This document shows positions 9,078-17,119 of a stretch of 64,000 nucleotides of DNA, one piece after another. The first letter of the stretch is position 1. Each line of letters begins with the position of its first letter. A program made the position numbers and the translations under genes. Below the pieces are notes generated by a model, which was not told the origin of the DNA, did not search any database, and was given only the letters and a program-made list of their open reading frames with translations. Where the stretch lies: contig SAPZ01000012.1 of the NCBI GenBank assembly GCA_004020875.1, positions 1 through 64,000 on the forward strand, given 5' to 3'. Source of the stretch: Mesorhizobium sp. (GTDB taxonomy: Bacteria > Pseudomonadota > Alphaproteobacteria > Rhizobiales > Rhizobiaceae).

Positions 9078-9644
9078 TTAATCTGCGCGGCGCATATAGG
9101 TGATTTCGTTGGTGTCGACGATGATGCGCTCGCCGGCCGAGATGAAGGGCGGCACCAGCACGCGGATGCCGTTTTCCAGCACCGCCGGCTTGTAAGAGGA
9201 AGCAGCCGTTTGGCCGCGCACCACCGGATCGGCCTCGGTGACGGTCAGCGTCACCTGGTCGGGCAGCGAGATGCCGATCGGCCGCTCTTCATAGAGCTGC
9301 ACCGTCACCATCATGCCGTCCTGCAGGAAGGCGGCACGTTCGCCGACGAAGTCCTTGGCCAGTTCGAGCTGCTCGTAGCTTTCGGTGTCCATGAACACCA
9401 GCGCGTCGCCTTGTTCGTAGAGGAACGAGAAATCCTTAAGATCGAGCCGGATCTGCTCGACGGTCTCGGCCGAGCGGAAGCGCTCGTTGAGCTTGGTGCC
9501 GTTGATCAGGTTCTTCAGCTCGACCTGGTTGTAGGCGCCGCCCTTGCCAGGCTTGACGGTGTTGGTCTTGACCGCCACCCAAAGCCCGCCATCGTGCTCG
9601 ATGACGTAGCCGGGACGGATTTCGCTGCCACTGATCTTGGCCAT
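9078..9644 (-). CDS. efp: Translation elongation factor P
   Basis: This 188-residue EF-P rescues ribosomes stalled at polyproline stretches. The tip loop reads KPGKGGAY, with Lys34 at the position that EpmA beta-lysylates in E. coli. The three-domain length is standard. The start at 9644 ([10 protein letters not shown]) is the family start; the 27-codon open extension upstream is not coding-like. It lies 23 bases upstream of suhB on the same strand, so the two are probably co-transcribed. Polyproline stretches in TolA and in the protein at 41776 are plausible EF-P-dependent clients (inference). Confidence 0.96.
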   Translation of the reverse strand: MAKISGSEIRPGYVIEHDGGLWVAVKTNTVKPGKGGAYNQVELKNLINGTKLNERFRSAETVEQIRLDLKDFSFLYEQGDALVFMDTESYEQLELAKDFVGERAAFLQDGMMVTVQLYEERPIGISLPDQVTLTVTEADPVVRGQTAASSYKPAVLENGIRVLVPPFISAGERIIVDTNEITYMRRAD

Positions 9645-9773
9645 GATGAACTGATCCGAGTGAGATTTTTCACGCGCGGGTCGCGCTTTGGCGCCTCCAA
9701 GACCACAAATCGCGCATAGTGGCAAGGGAGAGGACCCAAGGCGGGCCGGACATGCCGTCCATGGCGCCGTGCC

Positions 9774-10892
9774 TCAAGGCAGGCGATTTGCCTTTTGCAA
9801 CGCCTGCTTGGTCTGGGCGTCATCGAGGCCTTGCAGGAAGTCGTCCATCTGTGGATCGATCAGGCCGGCGCGGCGGGCGACGATATACCAGGCGCCGGCG
9901 AGGATCAGGTCGGGGTCCGTGCCGATGCCGCCCATATAGAGCTTGGCGAGGCGGTTCTGGGCGGCGACATTGCCGCCTTGCGCCGCCCGCTTCATCCAGG
10001 CAAAGCCAGATTTCAGGTCGCGCTCGCCGCCGCGTCCGTCGATCATCCAGGTGGCGAGGTCGATCTGCGCGGTGTCGTAGTTCTGCCTTGCTGCCTGCGC
10101 CAGCAGCATGCGTGCCTGGGCATCGTCATGCGGCTTGCCGCCGGCACCGTTGGCGTAGAGCTGCGCCATCGCGTATTGGGCATCGGCAAGGCCGGTCGCG
10201 GCCGCGCGTTCGTAGTAGACGGCGGCCTTCACAAGTCCGGCATCGCCGGGATCCTCCTGGACGAGCAACTGCGCGAAGTTGAATTGCGCAAGCCGGTTGC
10301 CGGCCTCAGCCGAGGCCTGCATCAGCGCGAAAGCGCCCTTTTCGTCCTTCTTCACGTAACGGCCATCGAGCAGCATCAGCGCATATTGGAACTGCGCCTC
10401 CGGCACGCCCTGCTCGGCTGCCAGCCCATACCATTTTGCGGCCTCGGCGGGATTGAGCGGCACGCCCAGCCCGCGCGACAGGATTTCGGCCACCAGCGTC
10501 TCGGCCGCCGGATCGCCGTTCTTGGCGCGCTCCATGGCAAGATTGTAGGCGGTCTTGTAGAGGCCGCGCTGGAAGGCGCCATAGGCGGCGTCCGGCTGCT
10601 TGGCGCCGAAACGGTCGGGATTGACGGTGTCGGCCGATGGCGGCGTCATGGTAGCCGGCTGCGGCAAGGTGTTCTGGATCGGCTTGTCGATATGTGGATC
10701 GGCCCCGAACCGGCTCGCATCCGGCGCGGTGCCCGGCGTGGCTGTATCCGGTTTGCCCTTGTCCGGCGCACTCGTCTCCGGGCGAGGCTGGGGCAAAGGC
10801 ACGGTCTCGGTCGCGCTCGCCGCTCCGCTCAGCCAGCAAGCCGGAACCAGCAAGCCGGCCAGGACGGCCACCGGAAGCACACGCAAGCGCAT
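9774..10892 (-). CDS. Secreted Sel1-repeat (TPR-like) protein
   Basis: This is a 372-residue protein with a signal peptide (MRLRVLPVAVLAGLLVPACW...ASA), a proline-rich linker (residues 25-95) and five or six Sel1-type helical repeats. Typical repeat strings are AAKWYGLAAEQG, AVYYERAAATG, ARMLLAQAARQN and GFAWMKRAAQGG. Such repeats mediate protein contacts, and the location should be periplasmic or membrane-associated. Start 10892 is one base from the stop of the upstream ThiE-like gene, so translation is probably coupled. Rhizobial ExoR is a Sel1 protein, but nothing here shows that identity. Confidence 0.85.
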   Translation of the reverse strand: MRLRVLPVAVLAGLLVPACWLSGAASATETVPLPQPRPETSAPDKGKPDTATPGTAPDASRFGADPHIDKPIQNTLPQPATMTPPSADTVNPDRFGAKQPDAAYGAFQRGLYKTAYNLAMERAKNGDPAAETLVAEILSRGLGVPLNPAEAAKWYGLAAEQGVPEAQFQYALMLLDGRYVKKDEKGAFALMQASAEAGNRLAQFNFAQLLVQEDPGDAGLVKAAVYYERAAATGLADAQYAMAQLYANGAGGKPHDDAQARMLLAQAARQNYDTAQIDLATWMIDGRGGERDLKSGFAWMKRAAQGGNVAAQNRLAKLYMGGIGTDPDLILAGAWYIVARRAGLIDPQMDDFLQGLDDAQTKQALQKANRLP

Positions 10893-10893
10893 G

Positions 10894-11541
10894 TCAGTCC
10901 TCGAAACGCGGCGCGGTTGCATCGAGCAGCGCGTTGGCGGCTGCGATCGCCGCCGCGGGATCGCGGCCATCAGCGAAGACGGCGCTCGACAGCGCGACGA
11001 ACTCGGCTCCGGTCGCGGCCACCGTCTCGACGGAAGCAAGCTCGGAGCCGCCCATGACGATGCAGGGGATCGAGATCATCTCCGCCCACCATTCGCCGAG
11101 GGCGAGGTTGCGGTGATGCGGCTCCGGCTTGTTGTCATAGCCGAAGCGGCCGAAGAACATATAGTCGGGCCGCTCCTCGCCGAGCTCCAGCGCCTCGTCG
11201 CGGGTTTTGGCGCCGCCGGCGCCGACCATCATCTTGCCGGCAAGGCGCTCGATTGTCTCGGCGAGTTCCCGTGGCTTTGTCTCGACATGGATGCCGTCCG
11301 CCTGGACACGCCCGGCGATGCGGCTGTCACCGGCGATGATCACGGCGATGCCGGCAGCTTGTGCGATCGGCACGATCCGTTCGGCGAAGGCCTGGAAAGA
11401 AGCGTCGTCCATGCCATTGTCGGGCAGGATAAGCGAGGCGATGTCGCCGCCCTCGAAGGCCGCGCAGATATGCTCCACCGGTACAAGCGGCGGCGCGATC
11501 AGCACGATGCGGCAGCGATTGGGCGGGGTTAAATCGTTCAT
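10894..11541 (-). CDS. ThiE/TenI-like thiamine phosphate synthase family protein
   Basis: This 215-residue TIM-barrel protein resembles thiamine phosphate synthase and TenI (RIVLIAPP at the first strand, QADGIHVE and VMGGSELASVETVAATG near the phosphate-binding end). True ThiE joins HMP-pyrophosphate to the thiazole phosphate. Several classic ThiE active-site strings are not obvious, so a divergent paralogue is possible and no symbol is given. The start MNDLTPPNRC was chosen over a 34-codon upstream extension. It is followed at one base by the Sel1 protein gene. It is not linked to the thiBPQ operon at 47 kb. Confidence 0.75.
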   Translation of the reverse strand: MNDLTPPNRCRIVLIAPPLVPVEHICAAFEGGDIASLILPDNGMDDASFQAFAERIVPIAQAAGIAVIIAGDSRIAGRVQADGIHVETKPRELAETIERLAGKMMVGAGGAKTRDEALELGEERPDYMFFGRFGYDNKPEPHHRNLALGEWWAEMISIPCIVMGGSELASVETVAATGAEFVALSSAVFADGRDPAAAIAAANALLDATAPRFED

Positions 11542-11749
11542 TGGCCTTAGATCCCGGTTTCGCCTATGCCGGGCGAAGATGGTTGCATTGCGGCATAGAG
11601 CAAAGGGAGCGGCTTGAACAGTCGGCCGCGGGACCGCGGCCAAAATGCTTAATCAGCGCTGCGGCTCGCGTCGCCCTTTCGGGTTCGCGGATGGCGTTGG
11701 AAGCCAAGGGGAGGTCCGCTAGATATGCCGGCAAAGCAGGAACAGGTAC

Positions 11750-12478
11750 ATGGCGCAAAATATCTACGACCGTCCGGAATTCTTCGAAGGCTATAGCCGG
11801 CTGGGCCGTTCGGTCGAGGGCCTGGACGGCGCGCCCGAATGGCCAGCGCTACGCGCCATGCTGCCCAATGTCGAAGGCTTGAGCATCGTCGATCTCGGCT
11901 GCGGCTTCGGCTGGTTCTGCCGCTGGGCGCGCTCGCATGGCGCGAGCGAAGTCCTCGGCCTGGACCTGTCGGAAAAGATGCTTGAGCGAGCGCGAGCCGC
12001 CGGCTCCGATAACGCCATCACCTATCAGCGCGCCGATCTCGATAAGCTCAGCCTGCCGAACGGGCGTTTCGATCTCGCCTACAGCTCGCTTGCCTTGCAT
12101 TATGTCGGCGATGCCGCGCGCCTGTTCGCGACCGTCCACCAGGCCCTGGCTCCCAGCGGGGCCTTCGTCTTCTCGACGGAACATCCGATCTATATGGCGC
12201 CGAGCAATCCGGGCTGGTCCGTCGATGCGGCGGGCAGGAAGACATGGCCGGTCGATCGGTACCTGGTCGAGGGACCGCGCACCACCGACTGGTTCACCAA
12301 GGGCGTGGTCAAACACCACCGGACCATCGGCACGACGCTCAATTTGCTGATCCAGGCCGGGTTCAGCATCGGGCATGTCGAGGAATTCCGCCCGACTGAC
12401 GAGCAGATCGCCGCCCGGCCGGACCTTGCCGAAGAGCTTGAGCGGCCGATGTTCCTCCTGGTCCAGGCGCGGCGGTGA
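11750..12478 (+). CDS. Class I SAM-dependent methyltransferase
   Basis: This 242-residue protein has the Rossmann SAM-binding motif I at about 46-56 (IVDLGCGFGW), an acidic residue after strand two (LGLDLSEKML) and a motif IV region (FDLAYSSLALHYV). It is a UbiE/type-11 methyltransferase by fold; the substrate is unknown. The start is an ATG after AGGAACAGGTAC. It converges with the GNAT gene, with only 20 bases between stops. Confidence 0.88.
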   Translation: MAQNIYDRPEFFEGYSRLGRSVEGLDGAPEWPALRAMLPNVEGLSIVDLGCGFGWFCRWARSHGASEVLGLDLSEKMLERARAAGSDNAITYQRADLDKLSLPNGRFDLAYSSLALHYVGDAARLFATVHQALAPSGAFVFSTEHPIYMAPSNPGWSVDAAGRKTWPVDRYLVEGPRTTDWFTKGVVKHHRTIGTTLNLLIQAGFSIGHVEEFRPTDEQIAARPDLAEELERPMFLLVQARR

Positions 12479-12498
12479 ACGGCCGAAATTGGCCCCTT

Positions 12499-12957
12499 CT
12501 AAAGCTCCAGCTTGTAGCCGATATGGCTGGCCTTGAAGCCAAGGCGCTCATAGAAGCGGTGCGCGTCGAGCCGGCTCTTGTTCGTCGTCAGCTGCACGAT
12601 CCGGCAGCCGCGCTCGCCGCATTTGTCGATCGCCCATTCCAACAGGCGCTGTCCCAAGCCTTCGCCGCGCCGGCTGGACGCGACGCGTACGGCCTCGATC
12701 TGGCCGCGCCACGTGCCGCGCTGCGATAGTCCGGCGAGAAAGGTGATCTGCAGCGTCCCGATAACCTCGTCGCCATCGGTCATCACCGCGAGCAACTGGT
12801 TCGGATCGCCGTCTATCGCCGCGAAGGCGTCCAGATAGGGTTGCGCTAGCGGCAGGCTTGCGTCTTCACGGGCTCGACCCAGCGCATCGTCGGCAAGCAT
12901 CGCGACGATGGCCGCAACGTCCGCTTCGATCGCCCGGCGAATATTGATGGCGTCCAT
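12499..12957 (-). CDS. GNAT family N-acetyltransferase
   Basis: This 152-residue acetyltransferase of the GNAT fold has the acetyl-CoA binding motif A visible as RRGEGLGQRLLEWA (R/Q-x-x-G-x-G/A type), followed by the C-terminal NKSRLDAHRFYERLGF motif common in this group. The substrate is not predictable. The start MDAINIRRAI at 12957 is where family similarity begins; the 25 codons upstream are low-quality. It is divergent from the TauE/SafE gene with 81 bases between starts. Confidence 0.88.
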   Translation of the reverse strand: MDAINIRRAIEADVAAIVAMLADDALGRAREDASLPLAQPYLDAFAAIDGDPNQLLAVMTDGDEVIGTLQITFLAGLSQRGTWRGQIEAVRVASSRRGEGLGQRLLEWAIDKCGERGCRIVQLTTNKSRLDAHRFYERLGFKASHIGYKLEL

Positions 12958-13038
12958 TTCCACACCTCGAGATAGTGGGCCGACCGACTGCGTACCTTGG
13001 CGGAGCGGCCGGTCGTCCGTATTGGGCGGCAATAGCGG

Positions 13039-13890
13039 ATGCCCGCATTAATGACTATCCCGGCGGCGCCGTTCTGCGCTATGGCTTGGTTCCCCGCCTT
13101 CTCCAATCTTCTCTTGCCGATGTCAGGCCTGCTCAGCGATCCGTGGTTCTATGCCGCCGCCATTCCGGCGGTGATCCTTGTCGGCCTGTCGAAAGGCGGT
13201 TTCGGCGGCGCCGTCGGCTTCGTCGGCGTGCCGTTGATGGCGCTAATCATCCCGCCGGTTCAGGCGGCCGCCATCCTGCTGCCGATCCTGTGCCTGATGG
13301 ACATCGTTTCGGTGTGGACGTGGTGGGGCGTCTATGACCGCAAGATGCTGGTCGACATGATGCCTGGCGCCGTCATCGGCATCGGGCTCGGCTGGCTGAC
13401 CGCGGCGTTGGTGACCGAGGAGATGGTGCGGCTGATCGTCGGCGCCGTCGCGCTGGTCTTCGTGCTGCGCTGGATCTACCTGCAGTTCCGCCACGGCGCC
13501 GATCATGCGGCTGAGCCGAACCGATTTGCCGCCGCCTTCTGGGGCACCGTCGCCGGCTTCACCAGCTTCGTCGCCCATGTCGGCGGTCCGCCTTTCCAGG
13601 TCTACGCGCTGCCGATCCGGCTCGATCCGAAAGTGCTGTCGGGAACCGCGGCGATCTTCTTTGCCGCCACCAATGCGCTGAAGCTCATCCCCTATTTCGC
13701 GCTCGGCCAGTTCGACACCGCCAACCTCACGGCCTCGGCGGTGCTGATGCCGCTGGCGCCGCTGTCCACCATCGCCGGCGCCTGGCTGGTGCGCCGCATG
13801 CGGCCGGAGATCTTTTATCCGTTCACCTACGCCACCGTCGCGGTGGTCGCCGTCAAGCTGCTGTGGGATAGCATAGTCGGCCTCATGTGA
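13039..13890 (+). CDS. TauE/SafE family sulfite/organosulfonate exporter-like permease
   Basis: This 283-residue polytopic membrane protein has about eight helices in two repeated halves. The conserved strings GLSKGGFGGAVGFVGVPLMAL and TSFVAHVGGPPFQVYALP match TauE/SafE (DUF81) permeases. Family members export sulfite, sulfoacetate or related anions, but the substrate here is unknown. The true start could be the ATG at 13120 (MSGLLSDPWF), which begins right before the first helix; no site has a strong ribosome-binding sequence. No sulfur-metabolism genes are nearby. Confidence 0.85.
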   Translation: MPALMTIPAAPFCAMAWFPAFSNLLLPMSGLLSDPWFYAAAIPAVILVGLSKGGFGGAVGFVGVPLMALIIPPVQAAAILLPILCLMDIVSVWTWWGVYDRKMLVDMMPGAVIGIGLGWLTAALVTEEMVRLIVGAVALVFVLRWIYLQFRHGADHAAEPNRFAAAFWGTVAGFTSFVAHVGGPPFQVYALPIRLDPKVLSGTAAIFFAATNALKLIPYFALGQFDTANLTASAVLMPLAPLSTIAGAWLVRRMRPEIFYPFTYATVAVVAVKLLWDSIVGLM

Positions 13891-13959
13891 GGCACGTCCA
13901 TATTCAGGTCAGGCTGGCCTGACCTGAATTTCAACGCGCCCTGGAGACGCGCCTTGATG

Positions 13960-14511
13960 TCAAGCGGCGCTCGGCACCATCTGGCGGCCGCCGCCGAAGG
14001 CGAGCGCGGTGCCCAGCGCAACCACCATCGCCATGCCGGCAAGGATGCCAATGTCGTGCAAAGTGGGCTTCAGCACCATGTCGGCGATGATCACCAGCAT
14101 CACCGCATAATCGAGGCGCGCCCATTTCATCATGCGCTGGCCGATGGCGAGGACGGCTGGCGTCACACCCTGCTCGGCGATCATGGCGCCCATGCGCTCG
14201 CCGGTCGGCTTGAAGACCAGCATGCCGATCGAGAAGGTCGTGGCATAGCCGACGAGGCCGATGACGATCCACAACTCGGCAAAGCCGACCCAGAAGCCGC
14301 ACATGACGAGACCGAAGATCAGCGTCAGCATCGACATCGGCGCAAAGAACTTGCCGCCGAGTTGTCCGCTGGCGCGCATTGCGTGCAGCTTGTCCTCGAC
14401 GTTGCCGGCGCGCTCGGCCAGCACGCCGAGCAGGAACAGCACGAAGCCGCCGCCGACCCACAAAATAGCCGAAACGACGTGAAGGAATTTGACGATCGAA
14501 TACCAGTCCAT
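13960..14511 (-). CDS. DUF2269 family integral membrane protein
   Basis: This 183-residue protein has five or so hydrophobic helices, beginning MDWYSIVKFLHVVSAILWVGGG, a pattern of the DUF2269 family whose function is unknown. The long upstream extension of the open frame (66 codons) lacks similarity and overlaps intergenic DNA, so the ATG at 14509-14511 was taken. It is transcribed away from the sRNA/rcdA region. The invariant histidine near the start is shared with CopD-like and haem-linked membrane proteins, which is only suggestive. Confidence 0.82.
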   Translation of the reverse strand: MDWYSIVKFLHVVSAILWVGGGFVLFLLGVLAERAGNVEDKLHAMRASGQLGGKFFAPMSMLTLIFGLVMCGFWVGFAELWIVIGLVGYATTFSIGMLVFKPTGERMGAMIAEQGVTPAVLAIGQRMMKWARLDYAVMLVIIADMVLKPTLHDIGILAGMAMVVALGTALAFGGGRQMVPSAA

Positions 14512-14744
14512 GGTTTGCTCCCGGATATCCTGCCTGGTTTCAAGCGGCGAGGATTTGCGCGCCGCTTCAGAGGAGCGGCCTTTTGCGTGGCGCGTGTATC
14601 GGAACGATGCCGCGGCAGCGGCCAACATGTTACCGGCGGTCAGAATCGGCGCTTGAAAATCCGTTTTCAGACGATCCCGGGCGGCGAAGCTCCTGTCCTG
14701 TTTCGGCACAGGAAAGCGCGTTCGCTTAAAAAATCGCCGCCTCG

Positions 14745-14759
14745 TTAAGGGTTCGTTAA
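14745..14759. promoter_or_regulatory. CtrA-type box upstream of the candidate sRNA
   Basis: The perfect motif TTAA-N7-TTAA (TTAAGGGTTCGTTAA) is the full CtrA recognition sequence known from Caulobacter. It is centred about 35 bases before the proposed RNA start at about 14786, which is where CtrA sits at activated promoters. A -10-like TACTAT lies at 14774-14779. Confidence 0.65.
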
Positions 14760-14785
14760 GCTTTACGGGCGTTTACTATGCACAT

Positions 14786-14884
14786 CCAGTTTTGCTGGAT
14801 TCTTACCGAGTGGTTGGAGCCACTTTGTTTGACGCCTCCCTGTTAAACTCCTGAGAGCCGCCTTATCCGCGGCTCTTTTTTTGT
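14786..14884 (+). ncRNA. Candidate trans-acting small RNA
   Basis: This is a roughly 100-base unit between DUF2269 and rcdA with its own promoter-like sequence (CtrA box 14745-14759, TACTAT 14774-14779) and a strong intrinsic terminator (14854-14883). No credible ORF is inside. The stretch CCTCCC at 14835-14840, in a region predicted to be single-stranded, is complementary to Shine-Dalgarno sequences, as in several rhizobial riboregulators. I cannot assign it to a named family; EcpR1-like or NfeR1-like RNAs are possibilities to test. The start is an estimate from the -10 position. Confidence 0.6.
14854..14883 (+). terminator. Rho-independent terminator of the candidate sRNA
   Basis: An 8-bp perfect stem AGAGCCGC (14854-14861) / GCGGCTCT (14869-14876) with a 7-base loop is followed by a run of seven T's. 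No protein gene ends upstream on this strand, so it implies a short non-coding transcript. Confidence 0.9.
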
Positions 14885-14936
14885 CCGCACGCGCAGGCCG
14901 TCGGCATCCGCCGGCGGATGGCTGGAAGGCCCGGCG

Positions 14937-14951
14937 TTAACCGTTTGTTAA
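14937..14951. promoter_or_regulatory. CtrA-type box upstream of rcdA
   Basis: A perfect TTAA-N7-TTAA (TTAACCGTTTGTTAA) lies 115 bases before the rcdA start and after the sRNA terminator, so it can only serve rcdA on the plus strand. RcdA helps degrade CtrA, so the site suggests a negative feedback loop. Confidence 0.68.
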
Positions 14952-15065
14952 ACATGCGCTTGCCTTCATGGGCGTCGAAGCGCATTTTCAAGCCTCAGTC
15001 ATTTAAGGGTGCGGCCATGTCGGCAAGGATGCCGAATCGGCTTGCGGCAGTGCAGGGGCGTATCG

Positions 15066-15596
15066 ATGAAAGAGCCTTCGAGGGGCAGCGCGAAAACCAT
15101 CAAACTGGCGGAGCGCCGGGTTTTCTCCCAATCCTTCAAGCCGCTCTACCAGGAAGGCATGGGGCTGGTCGAGCAGGCCGCCGAATATCTCGATGGCAAG
15201 GGCAGGCTCGAGGCCAAGAAATTGTCGCGCACGGCGGCGACGCTCTACGCGGCGGAATCGATGCGGCTGACCACAAGGCTGATGCAGGTCGCCTCCTGGC
15301 TTCTGCTGCAGCGTGCGGCGAATTCCGGCGAGATGACGCGCGACCAGGTGGCCTCGGAAAAATCCAAGGTGCGGCTCGATACCGCCTCGGCGCATGACGA
15401 GGCGCTCGGCTGGAACGAACTGCCGACGGAATTTCTCGATCTGGTGACGCGCTCGCTGCGCCTGCAGGCGCTGGTGCGGCGCATGGACGAGGAAATCTAT
15501 GGCGGCGTCATCGCCGAGGCGCACGCCCCCAGCCGCCGGGCTAATCCGGTTTCCGACCAGATATCCCTGCTGAACACGGCTTTCGCCCGCGGCTGA
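15066..15596 (+). CDS. rcdA: Regulator of CtrA degradation, DUF1465 family
   Basis: This 176-residue helical protein matches DUF1465, the family of Caulobacter RcdA. RcdA is a ClpXP adaptor that, with CpdR and PopA, delivers the cell-cycle regulator CtrA for proteolysis at the pole. Typical strings are FSQSFKPLYQEGMGLVEQAA, YAAESMRLTTRLMQ and ASWLLLQRA, and an acidic/polar C-terminal tail follows. The start MKEPSRGSAK at 15066 is preceded by AGGGG; a longer frame from 15009 is unlikely. A CtrA-type box lies upstream. It is monocistronic, with 272 bases before ruvC. Confidence 0.88.
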   Translation: MKEPSRGSAKTIKLAERRVFSQSFKPLYQEGMGLVEQAAEYLDGKGRLEAKKLSRTAATLYAAESMRLTTRLMQVASWLLLQRAANSGEMTRDQVASEKSKVRLDTASAHDEALGWNELPTEFLDLVTRSLRLQALVRRMDEEIYGGVIAEAHAPSRRANPVSDQISLLNTAFARG

Positions 15597-15810
15597 TCCG
15601 CCTGCTTGATCATTCTACTCCGATGAGGACCCGACGCCGTTTTCTGCGCTTCCGGGCTTCGCCGCCAGAAGCATTCGTGTGGCGTGGCAGTTAGACTACG
15701 GCCGGTGTAGGTCCATGCTCGCGTCCTGAAGTAGCTCGGGTTCTCGAAAACAGCGTCATCTGCCTCGCCAGAGCGAATGCTGAAGAGCCGGGAGCATATG
15801 GCGAGCCGCC

Positions 15811-15825
15811 GTTTCTGCTTTGTTC
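15811..15825. promoter_or_regulatory. LexA-like (SOS) operator upstream of ruvC
   Basis: GTTTctgctttGTTC differs at one base from the alphaproteobacterial LexA operator GTTC-N7-GTTC (the reverse complement of GAAC-N7-GAAC). It lies 44-58 bases before the ruvC start, in the only gap ahead of the ruv genes. The ruv genes are LexA-controlled in several alphaproteobacteria. The rest of the 272-base gap (15597-15868) shows no other clear signal. Confidence 0.5.
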
Positions 15826-15868
15826 ACATTTCGCTGGCATCAGCATGCGTCACCGCTAAACTTGGCGC

Positions 15869-16378
15869 ATGGGGGAAGCGATTCGCATCATAGGCATCGA
15901 TCCGGGCCTAAGGCGCACCGGATGGGGCATTATCGATAGCCTCGGCAATTCGCTGCGCTTCGTCGCGTCCGGCACCGTGCGCTCGGATGACAAGGCGCCG
16001 CTCGCAACGCGGCTCTGCCAGCTGCATGACGGGCTGGCCGAGGTGCTGCATGATGCCATGCCGCACGAGGCGGCGGTCGAACAGACCTTCGTCAACAAGG
16101 ATGCGACGGCGACGCTGAAGCTCGGCCAGGCGCGCGGCATCGCCATGCTGGTGCCTGCACGCGCGGGACTGGTCGTCGCCGAATACGCACCCAATGCTGT
16201 CAAGAAGGCGGTGATCGGCGTCGGCCACGGCGACAAGAAGCAGATCCATATGATGGTGAAAGTGCTGATGCCGAAGGCGATCTTCGACACGGACGACGCC
16301 GCGGACGCTCTTGCCATCGCCATCTGCCATGCGCATCACCGCCCGAGCGTCGCCTATCGGATGGCGATTGCCGGATAA
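15869..16378 (+). CDS. ruvC: Holliday junction resolvase RuvC
   Basis: This 169-residue endonuclease resolves Holliday junctions as a dimer with the RuvAB motor. The catalytic acidic residues are seen at Asp11 ([12 protein letters not shown]), Glu71 ([10 protein letters not shown]), Asp143 and Asp146 ([16 protein letters not shown]), in normal family spacing. The C-terminus is at its usual length, so it is not damaged by the toxin-antitoxin pair inserted 61 bases downstream. A LexA-like site precedes it. Confidence 0.96.
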   Translation: MGEAIRIIGIDPGLRRTGWGIIDSLGNSLRFVASGTVRSDDKAPLATRLCQLHDGLAEVLHDAMPHEAAVEQTFVNKDATATLKLGQARGIAMLVPARAGLVVAEYAPNAVKKAVIGVGHGDKKQIHMMVKVLMPKAIFDTDDAADALAIAICHAHHRPSVAYRMAIAG

Positions 16379-16386
16379 CGATGTTC

Positions 16387-16429
16387 TTGACTTGTTCCGT
16401 TTGTTGGAATATTTCTTACTTGTAAGAAA
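16387..16429 (+). promoter_or_regulatory. Promoter and palindromic operator of the toxin-antitoxin pair
   Basis: A -35-like TTGACT (16387-16392) and a -10-like TATTTC (16410-16415) are 17 bases apart. Overlapping the -10 is a perfect 8-bp inverted repeat with a 2-base spacer, TTTCTTACTTGTAAGAAA (16412-16429), just ahead of the antitoxin ribosome-binding site. AbrB/MazE-type antitoxins usually repress their own promoter at such sites. Confidence 0.7.
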
Positions 16430-16439
16430 GGATATTTCA

Positions 16440-16691
16440 ATGCGCGTGACCAGCAAGGGCCAAGTGACCATTCCTCGTGACCTGCGCGAGACATTCGGCA
16501 TTGTCGCCAACAGCGAAGTCATTTTCGGCATTGAGGGCGGAAAAATCACGATCACGCCCCGGCACGACAAGGGACGGCAGGCAGATCGCGAACGGCTGGC
16601 CAGTTTTCTCGCCGCGCTGGATCGGCTGGAGGGTAGCGGCGATCAGACGATGAATGCCGATGACGTCATGGCCTTGACGAGGGATCGCTGA
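16440..16691 (+). CDS. AbrB/MazE-type antitoxin
   Basis: This 83-residue protein with an N-terminal SpoVT/AbrB swapped-hairpin DNA-binding domain (MRVTSKGQVTIPRDLRETFG) and a short acidic C-terminal tail should wrap the toxin. AAGAAAGGA sits before the ATG at 16440; the open frame running back into ruvC is ignored. The stop is two bases from the toxin start. It is expected to neutralise the PIN toxin and to repress the operon through the palindrome at 16412-16429. Base composition is a little AT-richer than that of the ruv genes, which fits acquisition. Confidence 0.85.
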   Translation: MRVTSKGQVTIPRDLRETFGIVANSEVIFGIEGGKITITPRHDKGRQADRERLASFLAALDRLEGSGDQTMNADDVMALTRDR

Positions 16692-16693
16692 TC

Positions 16694-17107
16694 TTGGCGA
16701 CGCTTGTCGATACCAATGTGCTCATCGATGTGGCGGTTCGCGATCCTGTCTGGCTGAAATGGTCGCGGCCGAAAATAGAGGCTGCCCGCAAGCGTGGCAG
16801 CCTCGTCATCAATCAGATCATCTATGCAGAGTTCTCGATACGCTACGAGACGATCGAAGATGTCGACGATGTGCTGTCCGAAGATGAATACCGACGTGAG
16901 GGGTTGCCGTTCGAAGCTGCCTTCGCGGCGTCGCGGGCATTCTTGCTTTATCGTCGGCAAGGTGGGGCGCGCGAGAAGGTCATGCCCGATTTTTTGATCG
17001 GTGCTCATGCCGTCATCAGAGGCTATCCCATCCTCACGCGCGACCCGACCGGTTTCAGAAAATACTTTCCCGATGTCGAGCTCATTGCGCCCGACACCCA
17101 CCCGTAA
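16694..17107 (+). CDS. PIN-domain (VapC-like) ribonuclease toxin
   Basis: This is a 137-residue PIN-fold nuclease. The four metal-binding acidic residues of the family are intact: Asp6 (LVDTNVLID), Glu46 (IYAEFS), Asp99 (MPDFLIGAHA) and Asp117 (ILTRDPTGF). VapC toxins cleave specific RNAs such as tRNAs. Translation seems to start at TTG 16694, two bases after the antitoxin stop, which would keep toxin output low. It sits 12 bases before ruvA, so ruvA may be read through from the toxin-antitoxin promoter. Confidence 0.85.
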   Translation: MATLVDTNVLIDVAVRDPVWLKWSRPKIEAARKRGSLVINQIIYAEFSIRYETIEDVDDVLSEDEYRREGLPFEAAFAASRAFLLYRRQGGAREKVMPDFLIGAHAVIRGYPILTRDPTGFRKYFPDVELIAPDTHP

Positions 17108-17119
17108 GAGAGCTCATCC

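Noticed and set aside
14778..14846. 22-codon leader peptide inside the candidate sRNA (starts MHIQFCWI)
   Set aside because: Its ATG overlaps the predicted -10, so it would lie before the RNA start, and it has no ribosome-binding site.
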